Source: Streptomyces fumigatiscleroticus
GTDB lineage: Bacteria; Actinomycetota; Actinomycetes; Streptomycetales; Streptomycetaceae
DNA length: 64,000 bases
Reading direction: 5' to 3'
Assembly: GCF_014647975.1 (NCBI RefSeq)
Contig: NZ_BMQF01000015.1
Coordinates: forward strand, 62,001-126,000
Shown in pieces: positions 1 through 11,101 of the stretch; within the stretch, counting starts at the first letter, position 1, and each line of letters starts with the position of its first letter. The translations under genes were made by a program, and so were the position numbers. The notes below the pieces were generated by a model. It was not told the origin of the DNA, made no database searches, and saw only the letters and a program-made list of their open reading frames with translations.

Positions 1-1
1 C

Positions 2-629
2 CGGGCCGACCTGGCCCGGCTGTCGGCCATGGGCATGGCGCCCATGCCGACCGAGGCGGGGCTCGCCCTGTTCGACGCCGCCGTCGCGTCGGCCGCACCG
101 GTGCTGGTGGCGGCGCGAGTGCGCACGGCCGGGCTGCCGACGCCCGTACCACCGCTGTTCCGGGAGCTCGCCGGGGCCGGGGCCGCCGCCGACCGGTCCG
201 GGTACACGGGCGACCCCGACGCACTGCGTGAGCGGCTCGCCGCGCTGCCCCGCGCCGAACGGGAGGGCGAACTTCTCACGCTGGTGCGCACGCAGATCGC
301 CGCCGTCCTCGGCCATCCGTCCGGCGCGGCCGTGCCGGCCGACCGCACCCTGCACGACCTGGGCGTCGACTCCCTGGGCGCGGTCCAGCTCCGTAACGGC
401 ATCGGCCGGGCCCTCGCCGAGCGTCTTCCGGCCACGGTGGTCTTCGACCATCCCACGGCGGACGCGCTCAGCCGCTTCCTCGCCGCCCGGATCCAGGGCG
501 AGGAGTCCGGCCCCGACAGCCCCACGCACGGGGCGGCCCTGACCGAGGACACGGTGGCGTCGGCCTCGGACGAGGAACTGTTCGCCCTCCTCGACGCCGA
601 GTTGGGGACGAGCGACGAGGAGACCCGCG

Positions 630-637
<8 letters not shown>
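2..637 (+). CDS. Type I modular PKS, C-terminal end (KR tail, ACP, docking segment); 5' end outside window
   Basis: The open frame enters from the left edge. It begins with the C-terminal tail of a ketoreductase domain ([19 protein letters not shown]), then a linker, then an acyl carrier protein whose phosphopantetheine serine lies in [13 protein letters not shown]. The last ~40 residues are acidic and end in a helix ([14 protein letters not shown]), as in C-terminal docking segments of cis-AT PKS proteins. It overlaps the next gene by 8 bp, and that gene starts with a coiled-coil docking helix, so this ACP probably hands its chain to the next KS. The KR active site and AT specificity are outside the window. 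Confidence 0.95.
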
Positions 638-2532
<1,895 letters not shown>

Positions 2533-2546
<14 letters not shown>

Positions 2547-4098
2547 TGCCGTCCTCGCGACACATGCCGCCGAGCGGCCCGAGAAGGTGGCCCTCGTCTG
2601 CGACGGGCGCCACCTCACCTACGGCGCCATCGCCGCGGAGAGCGACCGGTGGGCGCGAGCGCTGCGGGCGTCCGGTCTTGCCCCGGGTGCGCGCGTCGGT
2701 TACCTCGGCAAGGAGTCCGAGCACTATTACGTCCTCCTCTACGCCTGCGCGAAGAGCGGCGTCGTCCTGGTCCCGGTCAACTGGCGGCTCACCCCACCGG
2801 AGGTGGACCACATCCTGCGCGACTCCGAGTCCGCACTCGTCTTCGTGGAGGAGGAGTTCACCGGCGTCGCCGGGAAGGTCCAGGCGGATCTGCCGACGCT
2901 GCGGACGATCGTGCCGCTCGACGGCGCCGACCCCGTGGGCGCCGTCCTGCCGGAGTGGGTCTCCGCAGGGTCCGAGCGGGCCGAGCAGCCGGAGCAGTGG
3001 ACGGCCACCCCTGACACCCCGGTCGTCCAGCTGTACACCAGCGGCACCACCGGCTTCCCCAAAGGCGTGGTGCTGGCGCACCGCAGCTTCTTCGCCGTAC
3101 GGGACGCGCTCGCCGAAAGCGGGGAGGACTGGATCGATTGGCGGCCGGACGATGTGAGCCTCATCTGCGTCCCCGGTTCCCACATCGGCGGACTGTGGTG
3201 GGCGACCCAGGGGTTCAACGCCGGGATCACCAACGTCGCGCTGCGCGTCTTCGCCGGCAAGGAGGCCGTCGCGCTCGTGCGGGAGCTCGGCGTCACCGTC
3301 ACCTGCGTGGTCCCCGCGATGCTGCTGATGCTGCTCGCCGAACCGGAGACGGACCGCACCGACTTCGCGACCCTGCGCAAGGTGGTCTACGGCGGCTCCC
3401 CCATCTCGGAGTCGCTGCTGCGCCGCTGCATGGAGGTCATGGAGTGCGAGTTCGCGCAGATCTACGGGCTGACCGAGACCGGGAACACAGCGGTCTGCCT
3501 GCCTCCCGCGGCCCATGAGCGCGGCGGTGACCTGCTGCGGGCCGCCGGCCGGCCCTACCCGGGCTTCGCGGTGAGGATCGTGGACGGGCAGGGCCGTCAG
3601 CTGCCGCCCGGCGAGGTCGGTGAAGTGTGCATCAGGACGCCGGGCCACATGGTCGGGTACTGGCGGCGGCCCGAGGCGACCGAACGGACGCTGGTCGACG
3701 GCTGGATCCACACCGGGGACGCGGGTTACACCTCCGAGGAGGGCTACCTCTTCATCCACGACCGCATCAAGGACATGATCATCCGCGCCGGGGAGAACAT
3801 CTATCCGGCCGAGATCGAGAACGCGCTGAGTGCCCACCCCGACATCGTGGACGTGGCCGTGATCGGGGTCCCCGACCCCCGCTGGGGCGAGGCCGTGCAC
3901 GCCTTCGTCCAGCTCCGTCCCGGACAGCGCGTTCCCGCCCGCGCGCTCAGGAGCTTCCTGCGGGACCGCCTGGCCGACTACAAGATCCCGTCGAGATTCG
4001 AGTTCATCGACCGGGTGCCGCGCAACGCCAGCGGGAAGATCCTGCGCCGCACCCTGAGGGACGAGCGCTGGAGTGCGCAGGACCGCCAGGTCAACTGA
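2533..4098 (+). CDS. FadD10/ScoC-like acyl-AMP ligase (acyl-ACP loading, isonitrile pathway)
   Basis: This ANL-superfamily enzyme (521 aa) should activate a carboxylic acid with ATP and load it on an ACP or CoA. The P-loop is [11 protein letters not shown] (about residues 167-178), then YGLTETGN (~310), HTGD (~393) and the A10 lysine in NASGKILRR (~498). Diagnostic stretches match mycobacterial FadD10 (Rv0099): [24 protein letters not shown] and [10 protein letters not shown]. FadD10/ScoC is the ligase of the isonitrile lipopeptide pathway, and ScoD- and ScoE-like genes follow downstream. The ATG at 2533 is chosen because residues before it do not match the family and because it gives the overlap with the KS gene. 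The dedicated carrier protein (ScoB) is not seen, so a PKS ACP may be the acceptor. Confidence 0.88.
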
Positions 4099-4125
4099 CC
4101 CCTAGCCAGAAGGAGTTCATGCAGC

Positions 4126-5343
4126 ATGGAACCACGGTTCCGGCCTTACACGCATAAACTGGACGATCCCTGGGAGGAACTGCGCGCGGACCGCGAGGGG
4201 TGCCCGGTGGCCTACTCCCGGCATCTCGACGCGGTGCAGGTGAGTTCGTACGCGGCGATCCGTGAAGTGATGGAGAAGCTGCCGCACTCCTTCACCGGCA
4301 CCTACAGCACGCTGTACCCGCGGGAGCAGCCGCTGCCGCAGGAGGAGCAGGTGTTCGCGGCCGCCGACCCGCCGCGCCACACCCGCCAGCGCCGGCTGTT
4401 CGTCAAGGCGATGTCGGCCTCGCGTATCCAGCACATGCGGCCGTTCAGCGAGCGACTGGCCGACGAACTGATCGACGCCATCGTGGCGAAGGGCGACACC
4501 TTCGACCTGGCCGCCGCCTACGCCCGCAAGGTGAGCGAAGGTCACATCGGCGAGCTGCTCGGCATCCCGAAGGGGGACCGGGAGCGCTTCCTGTACCTGT
4601 CCTCCCTGTTCGAGCTGAGCACGGCCGACCCGCGCAGCCAGGCGCACGCCGCCGAGATGGCCGACTGGCACGCGGAGTTGGTCGAGACGGTGCGCGCTCG
4701 GCGCTCGGCGGGCCCGGACAGCGACGATCTGATCACCGCGCTGTGCTTCGCCGAGGAGGACGGCGACCGGCTGGACGAGCTCGAGGTCGCGGCGATGATC
4801 CGTTCCATGATCCGGGCCGGGAACTCCACCACCTCGGCCGCGATCGTCAACACCGTGGCCGCACTGGAGCACCACCCGGAGCAGAAGGCGAAGTACCTCG
4901 CCGACATCGACGCACTGACGCCGAGCCTGCTGGAGGAGGGCCTGCGCTACGACGGCCCGGCCCTGGGCCTGTGGCGCCGGTGCGCCAGGGCGACCACGAT
5001 CCAGGGTTACGAACTGGAGCCGGGGGACCGGATCTTCACCGTCTACGCGGCGGGGAACCACGACCCGGAAGCCTTCGACCGTCCCGAGGAGTTCCTCATC
5101 GACCGGGACTGGAAGCAGCTGCCGCCGCATCTGGCCTTCGGCTTCGGCATCCACCACTGCATCGGCATGAACCTCGCCAAGCTCGAATGCGAGACGTCCA
5201 TCTCCGCGCTCTACCGCCGGCTGCCCGGACTGCGGCTGAAGCCGGGCGCGCCGACGCCGCAGGTGCCGGGACCGGTATTCCGCAACTGGCTCACCCTGGA
5301 GATGGAGTTCACGCCGCCCGCCCTGCCCGCGGGGAGCCGATGA
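4126..5343 (+). CDS. Cytochrome P450
   Basis: A 405-aa bacterial P450. The heme-binding loop is FGFGIHHCIGMNLAKLE with the thiolate Cys345. The ExxR motif is in EEGLRYDG. The I-helix reads RAGNSTTS, so the acid that usually precedes the conserved threonine (AGxE/DTT) is serine. This is unusual and could alter proton delivery. The start ATG follows AGAAGGAG at 4109-4116. The next gene, a ferredoxin, overlaps by 4 bp and is the likely electron donor. Within an isonitrile cluster, a role in hydroxylation or epoxidation of the acyl or polyketide chain is plausible; the substrate cannot be read from sequence. Confidence 0.95.
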   Translation: MEPRFRPYTHKLDDPWEELRADREGCPVAYSRHLDAVQVSSYAAIREVMEKLPHSFTGTYSTLYPREQPLPQEEQVFAAADPPRHTRQRRLFVKAMSASRIQHMRPFSERLADELIDAIVAKGDTFDLAAAYARKVSEGHIGELLGIPKGDRERFLYLSSLFELSTADPRSQAHAAEMADWHAELVETVRARRSAGPDSDDLITALCFAEEDGDRLDELEVAAMIRSMIRAGNSTTSAAIVNTVAALEHHPEQKAKYLADIDALTPSLLEEGLRYDGPALGLWRRCARATTIQGYELEPGDRIFTVYAAGNHDPEAFDRPEEFLIDRDWKQLPPHLAFGFGIHHCIGMNLAKLECETSISALYRRLPGLRLKPGAPTPQVPGPVFRNWLTLEMEFTPPALPAGSR

Positions 5344-5576
5344 CGATGCCCGAACTGCGTGCGGGCGGACACCGGCTCACCGTGGACCACGACCTGTGCA
5401 GCGGCAGCGGACGCTGCCGTGACATCGCACCGGACCTCTTCGTGGTCCGGGACGACAGGTCCTGGATCGCCGAGGGCGCGCAGGTGACGGACGCCGATGA
5501 GGACCTGCTGCGTCAGGTGGAGGCCGCCTGCCCCTGGTTCGCGGTCTCCTACGCGCCGAGTGCGGAGAACGTGTGA
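5340..5576 (+). CDS. 3Fe-4S ferredoxin, P450 partner
   Basis: A 78-residue ferredoxin with the three-cysteine pattern of actinobacterial P450 ferredoxins: CSGSGRC, then APDLF, then CPWF near the C-terminus. The fourth cluster cysteine is absent, which implies a 3Fe-4S centre. The ATG at 5340 overlaps the P450 stop (ATGA), so the pair is translationally coupled. A second ATG two codons downstream could also be used. No ferredoxin reductase is encoded nearby, so a housekeeping reductase is presumably used. Confidence 0.93.
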   Translation: MTMPELRAGGHRLTVDHDLCSGSGRCRDIAPDLFVVRDDRSWIAEGAQVTDADEDLLRQVEAACPWFAVSYAPSAENV

Positions 5577-5609
5577 GGGGCGGTCGTTCACGAACGGAGG
5601 GGGAGGGAC

Positions 5610-6548
5610 ATGACCGGGTCGCGCGTCCTCGCGTGCGGTCACTATCAGCCGGCCCGTGTGGTGACCAACGCCGAACTGGCGGCGACGGTCGACACCAGTG
5701 ACGCGTGGATCAGGAGCCGGGTCGGTATCGAGACGCGACGTATCGCCGCGGCGGACGAGACGGTCGCCGACATGGCGGCACGGGCGGCCGAGCGGGCACT
5801 GCTCGCCGCCGGACTCACCGGTGCGGACATCGACTTCATCGTCGTGGCCACCTGTACCGCGTGGGACCGGTCGCCGAACACGGCCGCGCGGGTGGCGGCC
5901 TCGATCGGCGCGGTGTCACCGGCGGCCATCGACCTGAATACCGTCTGCTCGGGATTCCCCCACGCGCTCGCCGTGGCCGACCAGGCCATCAAGGCGAACG
6001 CGGCACGGCGCGCACTGGTGATCGGCAGCGAGAAGTTCACGGACTTCACGGACTGGACCGACCGGTCCACGTGCGTGCTGACCGGCGACGGAGCGGGCGC
6101 GATGGTCCTCGAGTCGGCGGTGACGGCGCAGGTCGGCCCCGTGCTGTGGGGGTCGTTCCCCGAACTGGGCGACAAGATCCGCATCGAGGCTCCGGACAAC
6201 GTGCTCGCGCAGGAGGGCCAGGCCGTCTACCGCTGGGCCACGCACACCCTGCCCGCATTCGCCGTCCAGACCTGCGAGCTGGCCGGAGTGCGACCGGAGG
6301 AGCTCGGCGGTGTGGTCACCCACCAGGCCAACCTGCGCATCATCGAGCCGCTCGCCCGGAAGATCGGCGCCGTGAACGCGGTCGTCGCGCGGGACATCGT
6401 CGAATCCGGCAACACATCGGCGGCCAGTATCCCGCTGGCGCTGTCGAAGCTCGTGGAGCGCCGCGAGATCGACAAGGGCGACGCCGTACTCCTCTTCGGC
6501 TTCGGCGGCGGACTCACGTACGCCGGTCAGATCATCCGGTGTCCCTGA
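5610..6548 (+). CDS. Beta-ketoacyl-ACP synthase III (FabH-type)
   Basis: This 312-aa KAS III has the full catalytic triad Cys113 (NTVCSGF), His238 (THQAN) and Asn268 (SGNTS), and the C-terminal GFGGGLTYAG glycine-rich loop. KAS III enzymes condense acyl-CoA with malonyl-ACP. A strong ribosome site (GGAGGGGGAGGGAC) lies just before the ATG at 5610. It sits inside the isonitrile cassette between ferredoxin and oxygenase. Two readings are open: it makes the acyl starter or a side building block, or it is a resistant copy of FabH. The second is attractive because FabH has been reported as the target of the isonitrile antibiotic amycomicin, but sequence alone does not decide. Confidence 0.93.
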   Translation: MTGSRVLACGHYQPARVVTNAELAATVDTSDAWIRSRVGIETRRIAAADETVADMAARAAERALLAAGLTGADIDFIVVATCTAWDRSPNTAARVAASIGAVSPAAIDLNTVCSGFPHALAVADQAIKANAARRALVIGSEKFTDFTDWTDRSTCVLTGDGAGAMVLESAVTAQVGPVLWGSFPELGDKIRIEAPDNVLAQEGQAVYRWATHTLPAFAVQTCELAGVRPEELGGVVTHQANLRIIEPLARKIGAVNAVVARDIVESGNTSAASIPLALSKLVERREIDKGDAVLLFGFGGGLTYAGQIIRCP

Positions 6549-6587
6549 CCACACATGCCTTGTGGCACAACAGCTATGGAGGGTGAC

Positions 6588-7478
6588 ATGCGCATCGAGA
6601 CAGAGACGTCACAGGCGATGGGCGCCGGCGTCCACGACTTCGACCTGCACACGGCCACGGAAGAGGACTTCCAGGAGATCAAGAAGACCGTCTACACGAG
6701 GAAGATCGTAGCGCTCAAGGGGCAGAACCTCTCGTCGCCCGAATTCATCGAACTCGGCCGCCGGCTGGGCGAGATCGATGTCTACTACGAGCCGATGTAC
6801 CACCACCCCGAGTACCGCGAGATCTTCGTCTCCTCCAATGTGCCGAAGGACGGGAAGCAGGTCGGCGTGCCCAAGACGGGCAAGTTCTGGCACGCCGACT
6901 ACCAGTTCATGCCGCGGCCGTTCGGCCTCACGCTGATCTACCCCCAGGTGATTCCGGCGCAGAACCGGGGCACCTACTTCATCGACATGGGGCAGGCGTA
7001 CCAGAAGCTTCCCGAGGAGCTGAAGAAGGCGATCGCCGGTACCCGTGCCGAGCAGAGCCCGCGGCGCTATTTCAAGATCCGCCCGTCCGACGTGTACCGC
7101 CCGGTCTCGGAGCTGTTGGAGGAGATCGAGCAGAAGACGCCCGCCGTGAAGCACCCGACGACCATCGTGCACCCGGTCACCGGCGAGACCATCCTCTACA
7201 TCAGCGAGGGCTTCACCTGCTCCCTCCAGGACGAGCAGGGAACCGTGCTCGAGGAGCAGCTGGTGCCGCGGCTCCTCGAAGCGTCCGGGCAGCTCGACAT
7301 GACTTTCGAGCACGAGAACATCCACCTGCAGACGTATGAGGAGGGGGACCTCCTCATCTGGGACAACCGCAGCCTGATCCACCGCGCGCTGCACACCACC
7401 ACCCCGGAGCCCGCGGTGTCGCACCGGGTCACCGTCCACGACGAGTTCCCCTTCTACGAGGGAATTGGCGCCGCCTGA
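6588..7478 (+). CDS. ScoE-like Fe(II)/2-oxoglutarate oxygenase (isonitrile synthase)
   Basis: A TauD/TfdA-family protein of 296 aa. The iron facial triad is His102 and Asp104 ([14 protein letters not shown]) and His265 (LIHRALHTT); Arg280 in SHRVTVHD fits the 2-oxoglutarate-binding arginine. The family ScoE/Rv0097 oxidatively decarboxylates a 3-(carboxymethylamino) fatty acid to an isonitrile. Membership is supported by [20 protein letters not shown] and above all by the adjacent FcoT-like gene and FadD10-like ligase. The ATG at 6588 is preferred over in-frame ATGs at 6555 and 6576 because GGAGGG lies just upstream of it. An ordinary taurine-type dioxygenase is the alternative but does not explain the neighbours. 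Confidence 0.88.
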   Translation: MRIETETSQAMGAGVHDFDLHTATEEDFQEIKKTVYTRKIVALKGQNLSSPEFIELGRRLGEIDVYYEPMYHHPEYREIFVSSNVPKDGKQVGVPKTGKFWHADYQFMPRPFGLTLIYPQVIPAQNRGTYFIDMGQAYQKLPEELKKAIAGTRAEQSPRRYFKIRPSDVYRPVSELLEEIEQKTPAVKHPTTIVHPVTGETILYISEGFTCSLQDEQGTVLEEQLVPRLLEASGQLDMTFEHENIHLQTYEEGDLLIWDNRSLIHRALHTTTPEPAVSHRVTVHDEFPFYEGIGAA

Positions 7479-7502
7479 AACCGCTGCCGCCGGCCGGCCC
7501 CC

Positions 7503-7560
7503 GCACCGTCCCTCCGGGGGTCGGCCGCACCGTCCCTCCGGGGGCCGGCCGCACCGTCCC
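7503..7560 (+). repeat. 24-bp tandem repeat between oxygenase and FcoT-like genes
   Basis: Two complete near-identical 24-bp units (7503-7526 and 7527-7550, one difference) and a partial third, rich in CCGGGGG and GGCCGG. The units can fold on themselves. The repeat lies in the 124-bp gap between two genes of the cassette and could weakly attenuate transcription; no function is established. Confidence 0.8.
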
Positions 7561-7602
7561 GCACCCCCATCAGACCCGTTCTGTTGAAAGGCGTGAAACA
7601 CC

Positions 7603-8166
7603 ATGACGACAAGCGCTCCACCGGTCGATTCGGTGACCTCCGACACCCCGCTCCTGAACCGGGTCCTGACGCCCTACCGTGACAACTGCCGCTATCTCAA
7701 GTCCGCCGAGATATCCCTGGCCGGGCAGCCGATGCACGGCGGCACGGCGACCGCGCGCTGCGAGTTCGGCATCGACGAGTCGTGCTACATCGACGACACC
7801 GGCCATTTCAACGCCGTCGAACTCAACATCTGCTACAACCAGATGTTCTACTACATCATCGCGAAGGGCGTGCAGGACCGGCTCTTCGCACCGTTCGACG
7901 GATGGACCATGCAGGACTACTGGGACCGCCAGCTTCCGGACATCCTGATCGTCAAACTGAGCAGCAATTTCCGCCGCCCCATCAACGCCCGGAAATTCTC
8001 CGGGGAGATCCGGCTGGACAAGGTGGTGGAGCGCGCGCGAAGCGGCGGCGGTGGACTCGTCGTCGCCGACACGAGCTGCCGTTTCTGGGACGACGCCGGC
8101 GGCGACGCCCGCGCGGACGTGAAGATCGCCATCACGAACGCCCCGATCACGGTGGCCGCCGACTGA
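7603..8166 (+). CDS. FcoT/ScoD-like thioesterase-fold protein (isonitrile pathway)
   Basis: A 187-aa hot-dog-fold protein of the FcoT family. Matches to mycobacterial FcoT (Rv0098) run through the protein: LLNRVLTPY, NCRYL, DTGHFNAVEL, then FRRPINARKFS and CRFWDDAGG. In the isonitrile lipopeptide pathway the homologue ScoD adds glycine to an alpha,beta-unsaturated acyl-ACP and releases the 3-(carboxymethylamino) acid that ScoE converts to the isonitrile. AAAGGCG lies upstream of the ATG. This gene order (ligase ... oxygenase, FcoT) keeps all three key functions but inserts P450, ferredoxin and KAS III between ligase and oxygenase. Confidence 0.9.
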   Translation: MTTSAPPVDSVTSDTPLLNRVLTPYRDNCRYLKSAEISLAGQPMHGGTATARCEFGIDESCYIDDTGHFNAVELNICYNQMFYYIIAKGVQDRLFAPFDGWTMQDYWDRQLPDILIVKLSSNFRRPINARKFSGEIRLDKVVERARSGGGGLVVADTSCRFWDDAGGDARADVKIAITNAPITVAAD

Positions 8167-8190
8167 ACTTGCCACGCGCCGGCGCCAGTT

Positions 8191-8560
8191 GTGAGCCCTG
8201 ACCGGACCGGGATCGACTCCGTGCTGCCCGCCGCAGTCAGCGTCGTCCGGACCCGCACCCCCCGGTCGGACATCGCCCTGTTCCGGGAGGAGGAGGCGCT
8301 CATCACCCCCGACGTGCCCGAGCGGCGCGCCGGGTTCACCACCATGCGCGCCCGTGCCCACGAGGCCCTCGCCGCGAGGAGGCCACCCGGCATCGTCGGC
8401 AGCACGACGCACTGCGCGGGTCACGGCGCCGCCGCCGTGACCCGCGCCGATCGGATCGCCTCCCTCGGTTCGGATCGCCTCCCTCGGTATCGACGCCGAG
8501 CCCGACCGCCCCCTGGCGGCAGGGAGGTGGGACACCGTCACCCGCCCATGCCGTGTTCCT
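8191..8560 (+). pseudogene. 4'-phosphopantetheinyl transferase relic, frameshifted and truncated
   Basis: From the GTG at 8191 the frame reads like an EntD/Sfp-type transferase: DIALFREEEALI, RAGFTTMRARAHEALA, GIVGSTTHCAGH, RIASLG. A 19-bp tandem duplication (8451-8469 and 8470-8488) then shifts the frame. Removing one copy restores RIASLGIDAEPDRPLAAG, which carries the Mg-binding GIDAEP motif. Past about 8560 the C-terminal KESVYKAW region is missing in every frame. It follows the FcoT-like gene by 24 bp, so it was probably once the cluster's carrier-protein activator. Activation of the PKS carriers must now rely on another transferase. Confidence 0.82.
8451..8488 (+). repeat. 19-bp perfect tandem duplication causing the frameshift
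   Basis: The sequence TCGGATCGCCTCCCTCGGT occurs twice with no spacer. It duplicates the codons for RIASLG just before the transferase GIDAEP motif and moves the downstream part one base out of frame. This is a simple slippage-type lesion and looks recent, since the coding similarity resumes immediately. Confidence 0.95.
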
Positions 8561-8875
8561 CAAGGGACGTACACATGGCGTCTCCCGTGGCGGTCGCTCG
8601 GCGACGGTCTCGCGGATGTCACAGGCGGACGACACGGACAGGACGACCAAGTGCCCGATGTCGTCGAGCCCTGCCGGAAGCCCGATCGCGGACGGAGCGC
8701 GCGCAGGGGAGCCCGGGATCTCGACGGGTGTGTCCGGTGATGGCCGGCCGGCGCAGCAGACACATCAGCACAAGTGCGGACAGGACGCAGACCACAGAGA
8801 GGTGGTCCGCGGCGGTACGTCGATGGGCAACCGGATCCACGCCCTGGAGAAGGGCGTGGACAGAAGGGCGAGTCG
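8561..8875. other. Gene-free gap before asnB
   Basis: No reading frame here shows family similarity. The 5' part should correspond to the lost C-terminal half of the phosphopantetheinyl transferase but no longer resembles it. The 3' part may hold the promoter and leader of the amidotransferase gene; no clear -10/-35 pair was recognised. Confidence 0.5.
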
Positions 8876-10732
8876 ATGTGTGGAATGACGGGCTGGGTCT
8901 CGTTCGACCGGGATCTGACGCAGCAGCGTGCGCAGTTGGACGAGATGACGCAGACCATGGCCTGCCGAGGACCGGATGCCGGCGGCGCCCGGCTCGACCG
9001 GCATGCGGCGATCGGCCATCGGAGGCTGGCGGTCATCGACCTCGAAGGTGGCACCCAGCCCATGGTGGTGCCCACCGACGACGGCCCGGTGACGATCACC
9101 TACACCGGTGAGGTCTACAACCACATCGAGCTCAGAGCCGAGTTGACGCGTCGGGGTCATCGGTTCCGGACCCGCAGTGACACCGAGGTCGTACTCCACG
9201 GCTATCTGGAGTGGGGCGAAGCGGTCGGCGAACGGCTCAACGGCATGTTCGCGTTCGCCGTCTGGGATTCCAGGGTCGAAAGGCTCGTGATGATCCGCGA
9301 CCGGATGGGCGTCAAACCGCTCTACTACTTCAGCACCGACGACGGGGTGATATTCGGCTCCGAGCCGAAGGCGATCCTCGCCAACCCGTTGGCCGACCGC
9401 GCCGTCGACCTCGCCGGACTGCGGGAGCTGGTCAGCTTCGCCCAGACGCCGGGCAGCGCCGTGTGGTGTGGGATGAACGAGGTGGTCCCGGGCGGCCTGG
9501 TCACCGTCGACCGCTCCGGCCTGCGCGAGCGCCGCTACTGGACGCTTCCTACGCGTCCGCACACCGACGACCGGAAGACCACCGTCGCGACCGTGCGTGA
9601 GCTGCTCGAGGACATCGTCGGCCGTCAGCTGGTCTCCGACGTGCCGCGCTGCACCCTGCTCTCCGGTGGCCTGGACTCCAGCGCGATCACCGCGCTGGCC
9701 GCCGCCAAGCTCGGCCGGCCGGAGGAGCACGGCGAGCCCGGCGAGGAGGTGCGCAGCTTCGCGGTGGACTTCGCCGGGCGGGAGGAGAACTTCGTCGCCG
9801 ACGAACTGCGTGCCACGGCGGACGCCCCGTACGCGCTCGAGGTGGCCGCGCACGTCGGCTCCAAGCACGAGTCCATCGTGCTGGACCATGCCGTGATCGC
9901 CGACCCGGCGGTTCGTCGAGCCGTCATCTGCGCGCGGGACAGTCCGATCAGCCTCGGTGACATGGACACCTCGCTCTACCTGCTGTTCCAGGCCGTCCGG
10001 GTGCAGTCCACGGTCGCCCTGTCCGGGGAGGCCGCCGACGAGGTCTTCGGCGGGTACCCATGGTTCCACCAGCCAGAGGTCCAGGCCGCGGAGACCTTCC
10101 CCTGGATGCCCGTTCTCGTCAGCGGTGCGCGGGCCCAGGTGTCCGACCGGTTCGACGCCGGCATCACGGCCGCCCTGGACCTGCCCACCTACATGCGGGA
10201 CCGCTACTCCGACGCGGTCGGCGAGGTCGAGCGGGGAGAGGGCGAGAGCGACCACGAGATGCGCATGCGGGTGATGTGCCACCTGCACCTGACGCGCTTC
10301 GTCCGGATGCTCCTGGAGCGCAAGGACCGGATCAGCATGGCCGTCGGGCTTGAGGTCCGGGTCCCCTTCTGCGACCACCGCCTCGTGGAGTACGTCTACA
10401 ACACCCCGTGGTCGCTGAAGACCTTCGACGGCCGGGAGAAGAGCCTGCTCCGCGCCGCGACCGCCGACCTGCTGCCCGAGTCGGTGCTGAACCGGGTGAA
10501 GGCTCCTTACCCCGCCACTGCGGACCCGGCCTACACCAGCGCGCTGCTACAGCAGTCCAGGGAACTGCTCACGGCCGGCGACCCGGTTGTCGATCTCGTC
10601 GACCGCCGCTGGCTGGAGGACATCACGCGGCGAGACGCGGCCACCATGCCGATCGCTGTCCGCAACGGGATGGAGCGTGTGCTCGACCTGAGCGCCTGGC
10701 TGGACATCTACCGGCCCGAGCTCCGGCTCTGA
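8876..10732 (+). CDS. asnB: Glutamine-dependent asparagine synthetase (AsnB family amidotransferase)
   Basis: A 618-aa class II glutamine amidotransferase. The N-terminal nucleophile Cys2 follows directly (MCGMTGW), then RGPD and the glutaminase domain with TGEVYNH. The synthetase domain has the PP-loop SGGLDSSAI (~263-271) and the C-terminal VRVPFCDHRLVEYV region. The ATG at 8876 is fixed by the need for Cys at position 2. AsnB-type enzymes in biosynthetic clusters amidate a carboxylate through an acyl-adenylate, so it may amidate a pathway intermediate rather than serve aspartate metabolism. It is followed by a 369-bp gap and a small operon. Confidence 0.93.
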   Translation: MCGMTGWVSFDRDLTQQRAQLDEMTQTMACRGPDAGGARLDRHAAIGHRRLAVIDLEGGTQPMVVPTDDGPVTITYTGEVYNHIELRAELTRRGHRFRTRSDTEVVLHGYLEWGEAVGERLNGMFAFAVWDSRVERLVMIRDRMGVKPLYYFSTDDGVIFGSEPKAILANPLADRAVDLAGLRELVSFAQTPGSAVWCGMNEVVPGGLVTVDRSGLRERRYWTLPTRPHTDDRKTTVATVRELLEDIVGRQLVSDVPRCTLLSGGLDSSAITALAAAKLGRPEEHGEPGEEVRSFAVDFAGREENFVADELRATADAPYALEVAAHVGSKHESIVLDHAVIADPAVRRAVICARDSPISLGDMDTSLYLLFQAVRVQSTVALSGEAADEVFGGYPWFHQPEVQAAETFPWMPVLVSGARAQVSDRFDAGITAALDLPTYMRDRYSDAVGEVERGEGESDHEMRMRVMCHLHLTRFVRMLLERKDRISMAVGLEVRVPFCDHRLVEYVYNTPWSLKTFDGREKSLLRAATADLLPESVLNRVKAPYPATADPAYTSALLQQSRELLTAGDPVVDLVDRRWLEDITRRDAATMPIAVRNGMERVLDLSAWLDIYRPELRL

Positions 10733-11101
10733 CGCGGTCTCCGGTCGGCTGACGCGCTACCTGCTCTGTTCCCGGTTCGGCAGGGCTTCTACCCCACTCG
10801 GTGTATTTCAGGTGTACGGGTCGATATTGCGGAATTCGCCATGACCGGAGGAGGTATCAGCGGCGTCATCCGCATGCTGGAAAGGTAACGGGAAACGGAT
10901 TGCGCGGTTCAGGACCGGCCGCGAGCGAAGGGCTGTACTTACCTGTCACGAGAGACTGCGAGCAAGTCTCCTTTTGGCCATACATGGAGCGCGGGCACCG
11001 AGTCTCGAATGGTGGACGAGGGTTGATAACGCCGAGGTCAAGGTGCTTAGGTGTTTAGGCCATTGGATGCGTACTGTCGTTCAGGAAGCGCGGGGGCGTA
11101 G
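10733..11101 (+). other. 369-bp gap with a possible 15-codon ORF
   Basis: An intergenic stretch more AT-rich than its surroundings. A 15-codon frame at 10841-10888 (MTGGGISGVIRMLER) is the only short ORF of note; its ATG has no convincing upstream ribosome site. The rest probably carries the promoter of the operon starting at 11102. Two TTAGG elements lie at 11047-11059. No riboswitch or RNA was recognised. Confidence 0.4.
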
